DNA of 64,000 nt. Source: Nonomuraea wenchangensis. Its GTDB lineage: Bacteria > Actinomycetota > Actinomycetes > Streptosporangiales > Streptosporangiaceae. Within the stretch, counting starts at the first letter, position 1. Each line of letters begins with the position of its first letter. Shown piece after piece: positions 31,798 through 39,127 of this stretch. Location of the stretch: contig NZ_FOHX01000002.1 in assembly GCF_900111685.1 (NCBI RefSeq), positions 555,869 through 619,868 on the forward strand, in the 5' to 3' direction. The notes beneath the pieces were generated by a model, which ran no database searches, was not told the DNA's origin, and saw only the letters and a list, made by a program, of their open reading frames with translations. Made by a program: the position numbers and the translations under genes.

Positions 31798-32898
31798 ATG
31801 GATCCCCTCATCAGCCGCAGGGCCCTCAACCGGGCCACGCTCGACCGCCAGCTCCTGCTGAGCCGCACCGAGCGCGGCGTGGTCGACGTCGTCGAGCACC
31901 TCGCCGGGCTGCAGGCGCAGACCCCCCACACGTGGTACACCGGCCTGTGGAACCGGATCGCCGACTTCGACCCGGCGGCGGCCGGGGAGCTGCTGCTGAA
32001 GCGCGAGCTGGTCCGCATCGCGTTGCAACGTTCCACGATCCATCTGGTCAGCGCCCGCGACTGCCTGGCCATGCGGCCGCTGCTGCAGCCGGTCACGACG
32101 CGCATGACGCGCAGCGCGTTCGGCAAGCGGCTGTCGGGGGTCGATCTGGAGGAGCTGGCCGAGGCCGGGCGCGAGCTGCTGGCGTCGCGGCCGATGACCT
32201 TCGCCGAGATGGGGCGCGAGCTCGCCGGGCGCTGGCCGGAGGCCGACCCGCACGCGCTCGGCCAGAGCGTGCGCTCGCTGGTGCCACTGGTGCAGGTGCC
32301 GCCCCGGGGCGTGTGGGGCCGCAGCGGGCCGGTCGCCCACACCAGCGCCGAGTCGTGGCTCCGCTTCCGCACCCCGGTGATGGCGGCGGGCGAGCTGGTC
32401 ACCCGCTACCTGGCGGCGTTCGGGCCCGCCTCGGTCATGGACGTGCAGACCTGGTCGGGGCTGACCCGGCTGTCGGAGGTCGTGGAGACGCTGGACCTCA
32501 GGCGCTTCGGCGACGGGTCCGGCCGCGTCCTGTACGACCTGCCGGACGCCCCCCGCCCGCCCGAGGACGTCCCCGCGCCGGTGCGGCTGATGTACGACTT
32601 CGACAACCTGTTCCTGTCGCACGCCGACCGCTCGCGGGTCATCAGCGACCTCGGCGGGGCCGTGCTGACCCGCTTCGCGGGGACGAACGTCGCGCCCCGG
32701 ATGATCCTGGTGGACGGCTTCACCGCGGGCGACTGGACCTACCGCCGCGCCGGGGGCGTCGCCACGCTCAACGTGCACGCCTGGCAGCCGATCAAGGAGC
32801 GGGACGAGGTCGAGAAGGAGGCGCTGGCGCTGCTGGCCTTCCTCGCGCCCGGCGACGAGCACGAGGTGGCCTTCTTCAACGCCTCCTCCATGGGCTGA
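31798..32898 (+). CDS. Winged-helix DNA-binding domain protein (HTH_42, PF06224)
   Basis: A 366-residue protein of the winged-helix HTH_42 family. ISRRALNRATLDRQLLL and VVEHLAGLQAQTPHTWYTGL (about residues 5-53) are its signature, with three predicted winged-helix modules further on. Homologues of this family include YcaQ, a glycosylase for DNA interstrand cross-links, and AlkX-type proteins; the QxQ-like signature of YcaQ appears as QAQ in GLQAQTP. A DNA-repair glycosylase role is possible but unproven for this branch. TACCTT at 31785-31790 lies 7 bases before the ATG, suggesting a leaderless message. Confidence 0.85.
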   Translation: MDPLISRRALNRATLDRQLLLSRTERGVVDVVEHLAGLQAQTPHTWYTGLWNRIADFDPAAAGELLLKRELVRIALQRSTIHLVSARDCLAMRPLLQPVTTRMTRSAFGKRLSGVDLEELAEAGRELLASRPMTFAEMGRELAGRWPEADPHALGQSVRSLVPLVQVPPRGVWGRSGPVAHTSAESWLRFRTPVMAAGELVTRYLAAFGPASVMDVQTWSGLTRLSEVVETLDLRRFGDGSGRVLYDLPDAPRPPEDVPAPVRLMYDFDNLFLSHADRSRVISDLGGAVLTRFAGTNVAPRMILVDGFTAGDWTYRRAGGVATLNVHAWQPIKERDEVEKEALALLAFLAPGDEHEVAFFNASSMG

Positions 32899-32899
32899 G

Positions 32900-33421
32900 T
32901 CAGGAGTCGGAGGCGGCCGAGAGGGCGGCCGTCCGCTCCACCTCCGCGATCTGCTCGTCGGTCACGACGAGGCTGCCGAACTCCCGGACCGCCTGGTAGT
33001 ACGTCCAGGCGAGCCCGTCGCAGGTCGCCTTGGAGATCCCGGAGTACCCGGCGCACACCTGCCGCAGGTCGTAGTAGAAGGCGTCGTCGATGCGCGACTT
33101 GTTCGCCGGGAACTGACTCACGGACTTGTAGTTGCGGTAGCCGAAGTCGTGCCGGCGGCAGGGCATGCGGAAGTCGAAGCCGAGCGGCTGGTCGGGGCTG
33201 CTTGAGCACAGGTCGGTGGACCAGTCGAAGGCGTAGTCGGCCCAGGCCGCCTGGTTCTCCCATGCCGAGCGCCACGCGAGGGCGCTCGGCGTCGTGGGCT
33301 GGCTGAACCCGGAGAGCGCGGCGAGCTTCTGCTCCAGCGTCACCGCGTGGGCGGGCAGCCCGAACACGGTGGTCAGGGAGATCGCGGCGAAAAAGAGCGT
33401 GGCGAGGCAACGTCGGACCAT
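32900..33421 (-). CDS. Secreted prokaryotic phospholipase A2
   Basis: A 173-residue protein with a signal peptide (LATLFFAAISLTTVFGLPAHA, cleavage near residue 26). The catalytic motif of prokaryotic PLA2 is CRRHDFGYRNY (Cys88, His91-Asp92), flanked by further Cys residues (71, 135, 146) able to form the two disulfides known for Streptomyces PLA2. It hydrolyses the sn-2 ester of phospholipids outside the cell, with Ca2+. AGGAG precedes the start by 10 bases. It is monocistronic and convergent with the HTH_42 gene with a one-base gap. Confidence 0.93.
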   Translation of the reverse strand: MVRRCLATLFFAAISLTTVFGLPAHAVTLEQKLAALSGFSQPTTPSALAWRSAWENQAAWADYAFDWSTDLCSSSPDQPLGFDFRMPCRRHDFGYRNYKSVSQFPANKSRIDDAFYYDLRQVCAGYSGISKATCDGLAWTYYQAVREFGSLVVTDEQIAEVERTAALSAASDS

Positions 33422-33594
33422 GGGAATCTGCTTCTCCTGCCGGGAAACGTGAGGACTCGATCAGATTCGCGTGACGTCCCTACGATGAAGGGGAAACCCG
33501 GGTAACGCAGAAGCAGAAAGTGCTCAATTTCCCCGCCGTGATTGACGGAACGTCGCCCTTTACGAGCCCGTCGTCCCGTGGTCAACCAGGTAGG

Positions 33595-34479
33595 TCAGAT
33601 TTCGTGCAGGCGGCGGATCACGGCCTGTTTGGCGGAGGCGAACTCCTCGTCGGTCAGCACGCCCGCGCGGTGCAGCTCGCCCAGCTCGGCGAGGCGGCGC
33701 AGCACGGCGTCGTGCGCGTCGCCGCCGGCCGGCGGGGCGGGCGGCAGCGCCGGGGCCTCGGACGGCTCCTGCGGCAGCTCGCGCGGCAGGCGGGCCAGCA
33801 CCGCCGCGGCGACCAGGGCGGTCGCCCCGCCGAAGCGCTGGATGCCCCACGACACGCAGCGCAGGTCCTTCTGCGGCGACTGCGCCGGGCCCTCGCCCTT
33901 GATGCGGAAGCGCAGCGTGCCGTAGCCCATGCCGGACTGCGGCTTCCACTCCACGCCCGTCACCGCCGACAGCGGGTATTCCTGCGGCCCCGCCTTCTCC
34001 TTCTCCGACGCGGCGAAGCCGGTCCACTCCAGCCGCACCCGCTCGCCGTCGAAGATCACCGTGCCGTCGCCCGCCGTCGCCGAGATGGGGACGTCGGGGC
34101 CGGGCAGCAGGTAGTCCTCGCAGGGGCCGGTGGGCTGCTGGTAGATCTCCAGCGTGTCGCGCACCTCGTCGGCGAAGTATTCGGCCGCGCCGGCGCGCGC
34201 CTTGGGAACCGCCAGCCGGTAGGGGTCCGCGGGCGGCCCGAGCGTCCCCGCCACCGCGTCGGAGAGCGGATCGGCCCCCTTGCGCAGCCGCAACCGCAGG
34301 TGACCGCCCTTGCGGGCGGGCTCGAACGTCACCCCCGCGATCGCCTCGCGCGGCACGGCGACCGCGCCCAGTGTGCGGCGGAGCTCGTGCACCTCCTTGC
34401 CGCTGCCGGGCACCACGCGCAGGAGGTCACCGTTGAACGTCCATGACCCTTCGGGGACGGCGATCTCGGCCATGTCCAC
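33595..34479 (-). CDS. DUF4429-SHOCT domain protein
   Basis: A 294-residue protein (ATG at 34479 or 34473). Two DUF4429 repeats are seen: GSWTFNGDLLRVVPG (residues 11-25) and GDGTVIFDGERVRLEWTG (about 136-153), each a beta-rich PH-like domain. The C-terminus is a SHOCT motif (LRRLAELGELHRAGVLTDEEF). The combination is common in actinobacteria; DUF4429 belongs to a PH-like group and SHOCT is an oligomerisation motif. Function unknown. Confidence 0.9.
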   Translation of the reverse strand: MDMAEIAVPEGSWTFNGDLLRVVPGSGKEVHELRRTLGAVAVPREAIAGVTFEPARKGGHLRLRLRKGADPLSDAVAGTLGPPADPYRLAVPKARAGAAEYFADEVRDTLEIYQQPTGPCEDYLLPGPDVPISATAGDGTVIFDGERVRLEWTGFAASEKEKAGPQEYPLSAVTGVEWKPQSGMGYGTLRFRIKGEGPAQSPQKDLRCVSWGIQRFGGATALVAAAVLARLPRELPQEPSEAPALPPAPPAGGDAHDAVLRRLAELGELHRAGVLTDEEFASAKQAVIRRLHEI

Positions 34480-34510
34480 AGCCTAGGTCAACACGCGGGG
34501 GCACGATCAC

Positions 34511-35566
34511 TCACGCCGGTACGCGCGCCTCCCGGGCGACCCTGGCCAGCCAGGAGGCGGCCTCGCCTGCGGGCAGGATCCGCAGCAGGCGCACGTCCGG
34601 CCGCATCATCGGGTAGATCCGGCCGGCGGGCCACGACCGCTCGTACGCGGACCGCTCCAGGACGAGCACGCGGACCCCGGCCACGCGGGGGATGTCGGCC
34701 GGGCGGCCCTCGTTCCAAATCCGCCCGCCACGGCCGTCCAACAGGGCGAACGGGCCCCGCACCGGCGGCGCGGCCGGGTCGGCCGGCCCGTCGGTCGCGG
34801 CGCGCACCCACGCCGGGTCCGGCCGCACCCCCTCCAGCAGGCCCTCGGCGTCCGGGCCGCTCAGCACGTCGGCGAGCAGCGTGTGGAGCTGGGCGTTGTC
34901 GCCGATCCCGCCGATCACGACCTCGTAGCCGCGCCCGGTGGGCCGGTGCAGCACGACCAGCCGCTCGTCGTCGAGGACCCGCAGCAGCCCGGCCAGGAAC
35001 TCCAGGTCGGGTCGCTCGTCCAGCACCGTCCCGAGTGCGGCGATCAGCCGCTCGCGGCCCGGCAGCGCGTGCCGCAGCCGGGGCGAGAGCTGCAGGATCG
35101 ACAGCACCGGCAGGCTCCGCAGATGCGCCAGCGACCAGGCGTCGGCCAGCTCCACCGCGGCCTCGCGGGTGATCGGCGCGGCGGCCAGCCGGTCGGCCGT
35201 GGCCTCGGTCCAGGCGTGGTCGTCGGCCACCGGCTCGGGCGGCGCCTCACCGGTCGCCGTACGCCAGTGGGCGGCGAACGTCCCGGCCAGCTCCAGGCAG
35301 TCGGCCAGCTCGGCGACCAGCGGCTCGGCCACCGGCTCCGGATCGCCGCCCAGCTCGGCCAGCGCGCCGCAGAGCACGCCGAGGCGGGCGCCGATGCGTA
35401 CGGGGACCCGCTCGAAGAGGTCCCCGAGCCGCGCGAGGACGGCCGACAACGCCGGCTCGTCGGCGGATCGGGCGGCGGCGTACAGCCGGGGCAGGGTGTC
35501 GAGGAGACGAAGGGGGTTCCGGTCGGCCGCGGCGCGGTGAAGTTCGTCGGAGAGTTGATCGAGCAT
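34511..35566 (-). CDS. Uncharacterised helical protein
   Basis: A 351-residue hydrophilic, Leu/Ala-rich and largely helical protein with no signal peptide or membrane segment. The C-terminal third (residues 230-350) is mixed alpha/beta with GYEVVIGGIGDNAQLHTLLA and RIYPMMRPDVRLLRILPAG. I do not recognise a family. Codon use and GC match the neighbours, and the minus-strand frame is open throughout, so it is probably real. It lies 31 bases upstream of the DUF4429 gene on the same strand and may be co-transcribed. Confidence 0.7.
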   Translation of the reverse strand: MLDQLSDELHRAAADRNPLRLLDTLPRLYAAARSADEPALSAVLARLGDLFERVPVRIGARLGVLCGALAELGGDPEPVAEPLVAELADCLELAGTFAAHWRTATGEAPPEPVADDHAWTEATADRLAAAPITREAAVELADAWSLAHLRSLPVLSILQLSPRLRHALPGRERLIAALGTVLDERPDLEFLAGLLRVLDDERLVVLHRPTGRGYEVVIGGIGDNAQLHTLLADVLSGPDAEGLLEGVRPDPAWVRAATDGPADPAAPPVRGPFALLDGRGGRIWNEGRPADIPRVAGVRVLVLERSAYERSWPAGRIYPMMRPDVRLLRILPAGEAASWLARVAREARVPA

Positions 35567-35661
35567 TGCGGCAGGCTATGACATCAAGGGTGACGTACGT
35601 CGCTCTTTCGGGGGTGAGCCGGTTACGAGCAGCGGACGATCCGGTTGCCGCCGGAAACGAC

Positions 35662-35694
35662 CGAAGGCGCCCTCCCGGAGGGAGAACGCCTTCG
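35662..35694 (-). terminator. Terminator of the second tRNA-Lys
   Basis: CGAAGGCG (35662-35669) and CGCCTTCG (35687-35694) form an 8-base stem with an inner CTCC/GGAG stem. It begins 9 bases beyond the tRNA 3' end on the minus strand. Confidence 0.65.
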
Positions 35695-35703
35695 ACTGGT
35701 GGG

Positions 35704-35777
35704 TGCGCCGCCAGGGACTCGAACCCCGGACCCGCTGATTAAGAGTCAGCTGCTCTGACCAACTGAGCTAGCGGCGC
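35704..35777 (-). tRNA. tRNA-Lys (anticodon CTT), second copy
   Basis: All 74 bases are identical to the gene at 821-894, same strand, anticodon CTT, no encoded CCA. The flanks differ completely, so only the tRNA itself is duplicated. Confidence 0.97.
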
Positions 35778-35818
35778 AACACGTGTAACTGTATCAGCCG
35801 TGGCGCGCTGCCCGCACA

Positions 35819-36742
35819 TCAACCGAGGCGGGCGGACAGCCTCCCGTACGCGCCGAACATGAGCTCCCAGAACCCCGGAACGTCCAGCGCGGTCGCCACC
35901 AGGGCGTTCGCCCGGCCGCCTGGCACGGTGAAGTCCGTCACGGTCATGCCGCGGGTGTGGACGCCGGCCGTCTCGACGTTCACGACGGCGGGGACGCAGG
36001 TGAACAGCGACGGGTCCAGCACGTACGCGACCGCGCACGCGTCGTGGATGGCGGGCCCGCCGTCGTCCGTGACCTCCTTGTAAGACTGCGCCCCCGGCAC
36101 CAGCAGCTCCGCCAGCCGCCCGAGCGGGCGCATCCGGTCGAGCACGGCGGTGTTGACCACGGCCGTCAGGGTCACGTCCAGGCCCACCATGGTGACGGTC
36201 CACCCGGCCTCGAACGCGATCGCGGCCGCCTCGGGGTCGGCGAGCATGTTGAACTCGGCGGCCGGGGTGTGGTTGCCGCGCGTGTAGGAGCCGCCCATGA
36301 TGACGAGGTCGCGGGCCCACTCCACGACGCGGGGCTCCTTGCGTACGGCGAGGGCGAGGTTCGTCAGCGGGCCCGTGCCCACCAGCGTGATCTCGCCGGG
36401 GGCGGCGCGCAGCGTGTCCACGATGAAGTCGACCGCGTGGCCCGGCGAGGGGCCGCGTGCCGGTGCGGGCAGCACCACGGTCCCGAGGCCGCTCGTCCCG
36501 TGGACGGTGGCCCGTACGGTGTGCCGCAGCAGCGCGCCGGCGCTGCCCGGCGTCACCGGCACGTCCCCGAGGTCCAGGAACTCCCGCAGCGCGAGAGCGT
36601 TCGCCGTGGTGAGGGAGAGGTCCACGTTGCCGCCCACCGTCGTGACGCCCACCAGGTCGAGGGCGTCGCGGGAGCCGGCGATGAGGGCGAGGGCGAGGGC
36701 GTCGTCGATGCCGGGGTCGCAGTCGATGAGAACTTTCTTCAC
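35819..36742 (-). CDS. Inosine-uridine-preferring-type nucleoside hydrolase
   Basis: A 307-residue nucleoside hydrolase from GTG 36742. The Ca2+-binding cluster LIDCDPGIDDA (residues 5-15) is the hallmark; GTGPLTNLALAV and DLVIMGGSYTRGNHTPAAEFN (ribose-binding Asn/Glu) and IHDACAVAYVLDP complete the site. It cleaves N-ribosides to base plus ribose. TATTCT (minus strand, 36756-36751) lies 8 bases before the GTG, suggesting a leaderless transcript. Upstream is a set of strong hairpins. Substrate specificity is not certain. Confidence 0.93.
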   Translation of the reverse strand: MKKVLIDCDPGIDDALALALIAGSRDALDLVGVTTVGGNVDLSLTTANALALREFLDLGDVPVTPGSAGALLRHTVRATVHGTSGLGTVVLPAPARGPSPGHAVDFIVDTLRAAPGEITLVGTGPLTNLALAVRKEPRVVEWARDLVIMGGSYTRGNHTPAAEFNMLADPEAAAIAFEAGWTVTMVGLDVTLTAVVNTAVLDRMRPLGRLAELLVPGAQSYKEVTDDGGPAIHDACAVAYVLDPSLFTCVPAVVNVETAGVHTRGMTVTDFTVPGGRANALVATALDVPGFWELMFGAYGRLSARLG

Positions 36743-36756
36743 ATGACGGGAGAATA

Positions 36757-36787
36757 CGCACCCGGGCGCGCTCGGCGCCCGGGTGCG
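36757..36787. other. Perfect hairpin between nucleoside hydrolase and 6C-like RNA
   Basis: A 13-base perfect stem (36757-36769 and 36775-36787) with loop GCTCG. It lies just upstream of the hydrolase -10 on the minus strand. It may terminate an incoming transcript or be the 5' element of the RNA to its right. Confidence 0.5.
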
Positions 36788-36793
36788 GGCATG

Positions 36794-36875
36794 GATCGGG
36801 CCGGGCAGTTCCCCCAAATCTGCCCGGCCCGATCGGTGGCGGTCCAGGCCGGTGTCTTCCCCCAAAAACACCGGC
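36794..36875 (+). ncRNA. 6C-like small RNA (two C-rich-loop hairpins)
   Basis: Hairpin 1: GATCGGGCCGGGCAG (36794-36808), loop TTCCCCCAAAT, CTGCCCGGCCCGATC (36820-36834), a perfect 15-base stem. Hairpin 2: GCCGGTGT (36848-36855), loop CTTCCCCCAAAA, ACACCGGC (36868-36875). Both loops share TTCCCCCAAA. Actinobacterial 6C RNA has two stem-loops with C-rich loops that pair with mRNA; here each loop has five consecutive C, so the call is by resemblance. No promoter or T-run is clear on the plus strand. The rest of the gap, 36876-37046, shows no gene. Confidence 0.5.
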
Positions 36876-37046
36876 GGTCCCGCACTTGCGGCTCGCGGTC
36901 CCCCTCCGCGTCCGCTTCGGTGAAGGTCGTTCGGCCAGAAACCCAGTGCTGTGCTCCTGACCTGCTACAACGCTACCGAGACGAATGCAACGGTCGCGTC
37001 ATAACGGGGTCGAATATCTGTTTAATCCGACTCAGGAAGCTCCCGA

Positions 37047-37439
37047 CTAGGGCAGCTCCAGCCGAACCTCCGTGCCGTCCTGGAGCGACGTGCTCACCGT
37101 GCAGTACTTCTCGTGCACCCGCCCGGCCACCGCCCGGAACACCTCGTCGGCCGCCTCCGACGGCAGCTCCACGTCATAGGTGATCGTCACCGGGCCCAGC
37201 CGGTTGGACTCGACCTTCTGCGCCTCCACCGTCATCGCCAGCCGCACCAGCCGGTGCCCGCGCTGGGCGGTGAGCGGCTCGACGGTGACGATGTTGCACC
37301 CGCCCACCGCCGCAAGCAGCAACTCCACGGGCGTGAACGCCCCTTCGTCCTCTCCGCCGCCGATCCGCACCTCTGCCCCACGGGCGTTGGTGGCCCGGAA
37401 TCCGCCGTCCTCGGTCCGTTCGACCCACACGTTAGCCAT
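37047..37439 (-). CDS. OsmC-family protein
   Basis: A 130-residue OsmC/Ohr-fold protein. The two redox Cys are present: Cys48 in AAVGGCNI and Cys113 in HEKYCTVS. The family reduces organic hydroperoxides, though many members outside the Ohr group have unknown substrates. It is monocistronic and divergent from the membrane protein gene. The start ATG is unambiguous. Confidence 0.92.
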   Translation of the reverse strand: MANVWVERTEDGGFRATNARGAEVRIGGGEDEGAFTPVELLLAAVGGCNIVTVEPLTAQRGHRLVRLAMTVEAQKVESNRLGPVTITYDVELPSEAADEVFRAVAGRVHEKYCTVSTSLQDGTEVRLELP

Positions 37440-37490
37440 GTTTCAGACCCTACTCAGAAAGCTTTAATGTTCGTTCAGCAACGTGGAGAC

Positions 37491-38300
37491 ATGGCAAGCC
37501 AGGCGCACGCTCATCATCACGGTCCCGTCCTGTTCTGGTGCGGTGTCGCGGTCGCCGAGCTCGGCGCGATCCAGCCGGGCCCCGGCCACCTCTGGCGGCC
37601 CACGGCGTACGTGGCCGCCGCGCTGCTCGTGGCGATCGGCTTCCTCACCGCGGAGGCCGCGAAACGGCTCACCAGTCCGCAGGCCAGGCAGCGGCTGCTG
37701 CTCAGCGGCTATCTCGCCGGCGCGCTGCTGGTCGCCCAGCAGACCGGCGCGTTCACCGGCGCGTTCACCGACACCGCCGGCCCCGTCCAGGTCGGCTCGC
37801 TCCTGCTGTACGTCGTGGCCGCGGTGACGGCGCTCCACGGCCACCTGCCCTCCCGCGCCACCACCGCCAGGGGCACCCTGCTGATCGCCACCGGCCTCGA
37901 CGCCGCCGCGCTGCGGGCCCGGCTCGACGGTGACGCGGGCGGCGACCTCGGCGGCGACGGTGACGGCAATGCCGACACGATCGCGATCTACCGTACGGAC
38001 CGGGTCACCGACGAGCTGCGCGACCTCGCGGCCCGGCACCGGCTCGTGCTCGTCGAGGGCGCCGAGCACGACCCGCGGGCCAAGGAGCGGATCAGCGCGT
38101 CGGGGCTGGCCCGCGAGATCCCCGACCTCGCCGAGCGGGACGTGGTGGTGGCCGGTCCCCGGCCGTTCCAGCGGTATGTCGGGGGCGCGCTGTCCCGCCT
38201 GGCCGTGCCCCGGTCACGGATCCGGTTCACCTCGCGGCTGAAGGCGCGGCCCGCCCTCGGCCCCGAGCTGCCGTTCCCGATGGACAAGGAGGCGAGGTGA
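37491..38300 (+). CDS. Membrane protein with reductase-like C-terminal tail
   Basis: A 269-residue protein from ATG 37491 (ATG 37468 is an alternative). The first 110 residues form about four hydrophobic segments (FWCGVAVAELGAI, AYVAAALLVAIGFLTAE, LLLSGYLAGALLVA, GSLLLYVVAAVTALHGHLP). The C-terminal half reads like the end of a ferredoxin-NADP reductase: TIAIYRTDRVTDEL...LVEGAEHDPRAKE...LAERDVVVAGPRPFQRYVGG, where the last block matches the NAD-binding CGP region but without its Cys. It may be a degenerate ferric-reductase-like protein; this is inference. The N-terminus carries HAHHH. Confidence 0.7.
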   Translation: MASQAHAHHHGPVLFWCGVAVAELGAIQPGPGHLWRPTAYVAAALLVAIGFLTAEAAKRLTSPQARQRLLLSGYLAGALLVAQQTGAFTGAFTDTAGPVQVGSLLLYVVAAVTALHGHLPSRATTARGTLLIATGLDAAALRARLDGDAGGDLGGDGDGNADTIAIYRTDRVTDELRDLAARHRLVLVEGAEHDPRAKERISASGLAREIPDLAERDVVVAGPRPFQRYVGGALSRLAVPRSRIRFTSRLKARPALGPELPFPMDKEAR

Positions 38301-38329
38301 CGAGCGTTCGTCCTGTCCTGTGAGCGGCG

Positions 38330-38599
38330 CTAGGCGTCGGGGTGTTCGCGCAGATAGCTCAGATAGACCGGGCGCAGCGCCTCGCCCAGCTCGCCCTCGC
38401 CGGCCGCGATGGCGTCCGCCAGCAGCGCCGACACCTTCGTCAGATCGGCGTCCGTCTCGTGACCGGAGGCGGCCTCCGCCGCCGGGATGACCTTGAGCAG
38501 TTCCCACAGGAACCCCAGATCGCCATGACGCACGGCGTACCGCACCGCGCGCTCGTGCAACTCGTGTGCCGGCAGAGATTCGAGCCCGTTCGCGTTCAT
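38330..38599 (-). CDS. Uncharacterised small protein
   Basis: An 89-residue acidic, helical protein beginning MNANGLESLPAHELHERAVR, preceded by AAGGAGCG, a good ribosome-binding site that favours this start over longer readings. It contains FLWELLKVIPAAEAASGHE and ends YLSYLREHPDA. I recognise no domain. It is an isolated gene convergent with the preceding membrane protein. Confidence 0.65.
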   Translation of the reverse strand: MNANGLESLPAHELHERAVRYAVRHGDLGFLWELLKVIPAAEAASGHETDADLTKVSALLADAIAAGEGELGEALRPVYLSYLREHPDA

Positions 38600-38739
38600 C
38601 TCGCTCCTTCCCCCGCCCGCCTCTTCCCCTTGCGGGGGCGGCGATAACCGACCGGCGACTACCAAGAACGGCAACCGGCCACATAGTCCCCCACAACCCC
38701 TATCGCGGTGCCGAGCGCAAAGTGGGAGTATCAACCAGC

Positions 38740-39120
38740 GTGAAGTTCATCATCCGAACCCTCGCGGCGGCGGTGGCCCTCTGGGTGGCCGTCCAGTTCA
38801 TCCCCGGAATCGACGTCAACGCCCCCGCCAACTCGGCGCAGTACTGGGGCGTCCTGCTGCTCGTGGCGCTGATCTTCGGCGTCGTCAACGCCATCGTCAA
38901 GCCCATCGTGAAGGCGCTCGGCTGCGCCATCATCTTCCTCACCCTCGGGCTGTTCCTGCTCGTGATCAACGCGGGCATGCTGCTGCTGACGAGCTGGATC
39001 TCCGGCCAGCTCGACATCCCCTTCCATGTGGCGGACTTCTACCCGTCGGCGTTCTGGGGCGCGATCATCGTCAGCGTCGTGAGCTGGCTGCTCGGGCTGA
39101 TCCTCCCCGACGGCGACTGA
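38740..39120 (+). CDS. Phage-holin-4-superfamily (YvlD-like) membrane protein
   Basis: A 126-residue protein from a GTG start with four transmembrane segments (residues about 3-19, 30-53, 62-84, 107-122). NAIVKPIVKALGCAIIFLTLGLFLL is typical of the PF04020 holin-like family, whose chromosomal members (YvlD) are membrane proteins linked to envelope stress and not phage lysis. It is 7 bases upstream of the lyase gene and may share its transcript. Confidence 0.88.
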   Translation: MKFIIRTLAAAVALWVAVQFIPGIDVNAPANSAQYWGVLLLVALIFGVVNAIVKPIVKALGCAIIFLTLGLFLLVINAGMLLLTSWISGQLDIPFHVADFYPSAFWGAIIVSVVSWLLGLILPDGD

Positions 39121-39127
39121 CCGTCCG

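Noticed and set aside
821-35777. A 35-kb integrative element bounded by tRNA-Lys copies
   Set aside because: No integrase, excisionase, plasmid replication or transfer gene lies between them, and both copies are full length with different flanks.
36743-36875. The three hairpins as a 5' leader of the nucleoside hydrolase mRNA
   Set aside because: TATTCT 8 bases before the GTG suggests a leaderless start downstream of all three hairpins; kept only as an alternative.
38740-39120. Phage remnant suggested by the holin-like protein
   Set aside because: The family is a common chromosomal membrane protein (YvlD-like), and no endolysin, integrase or structural phage gene is nearby.
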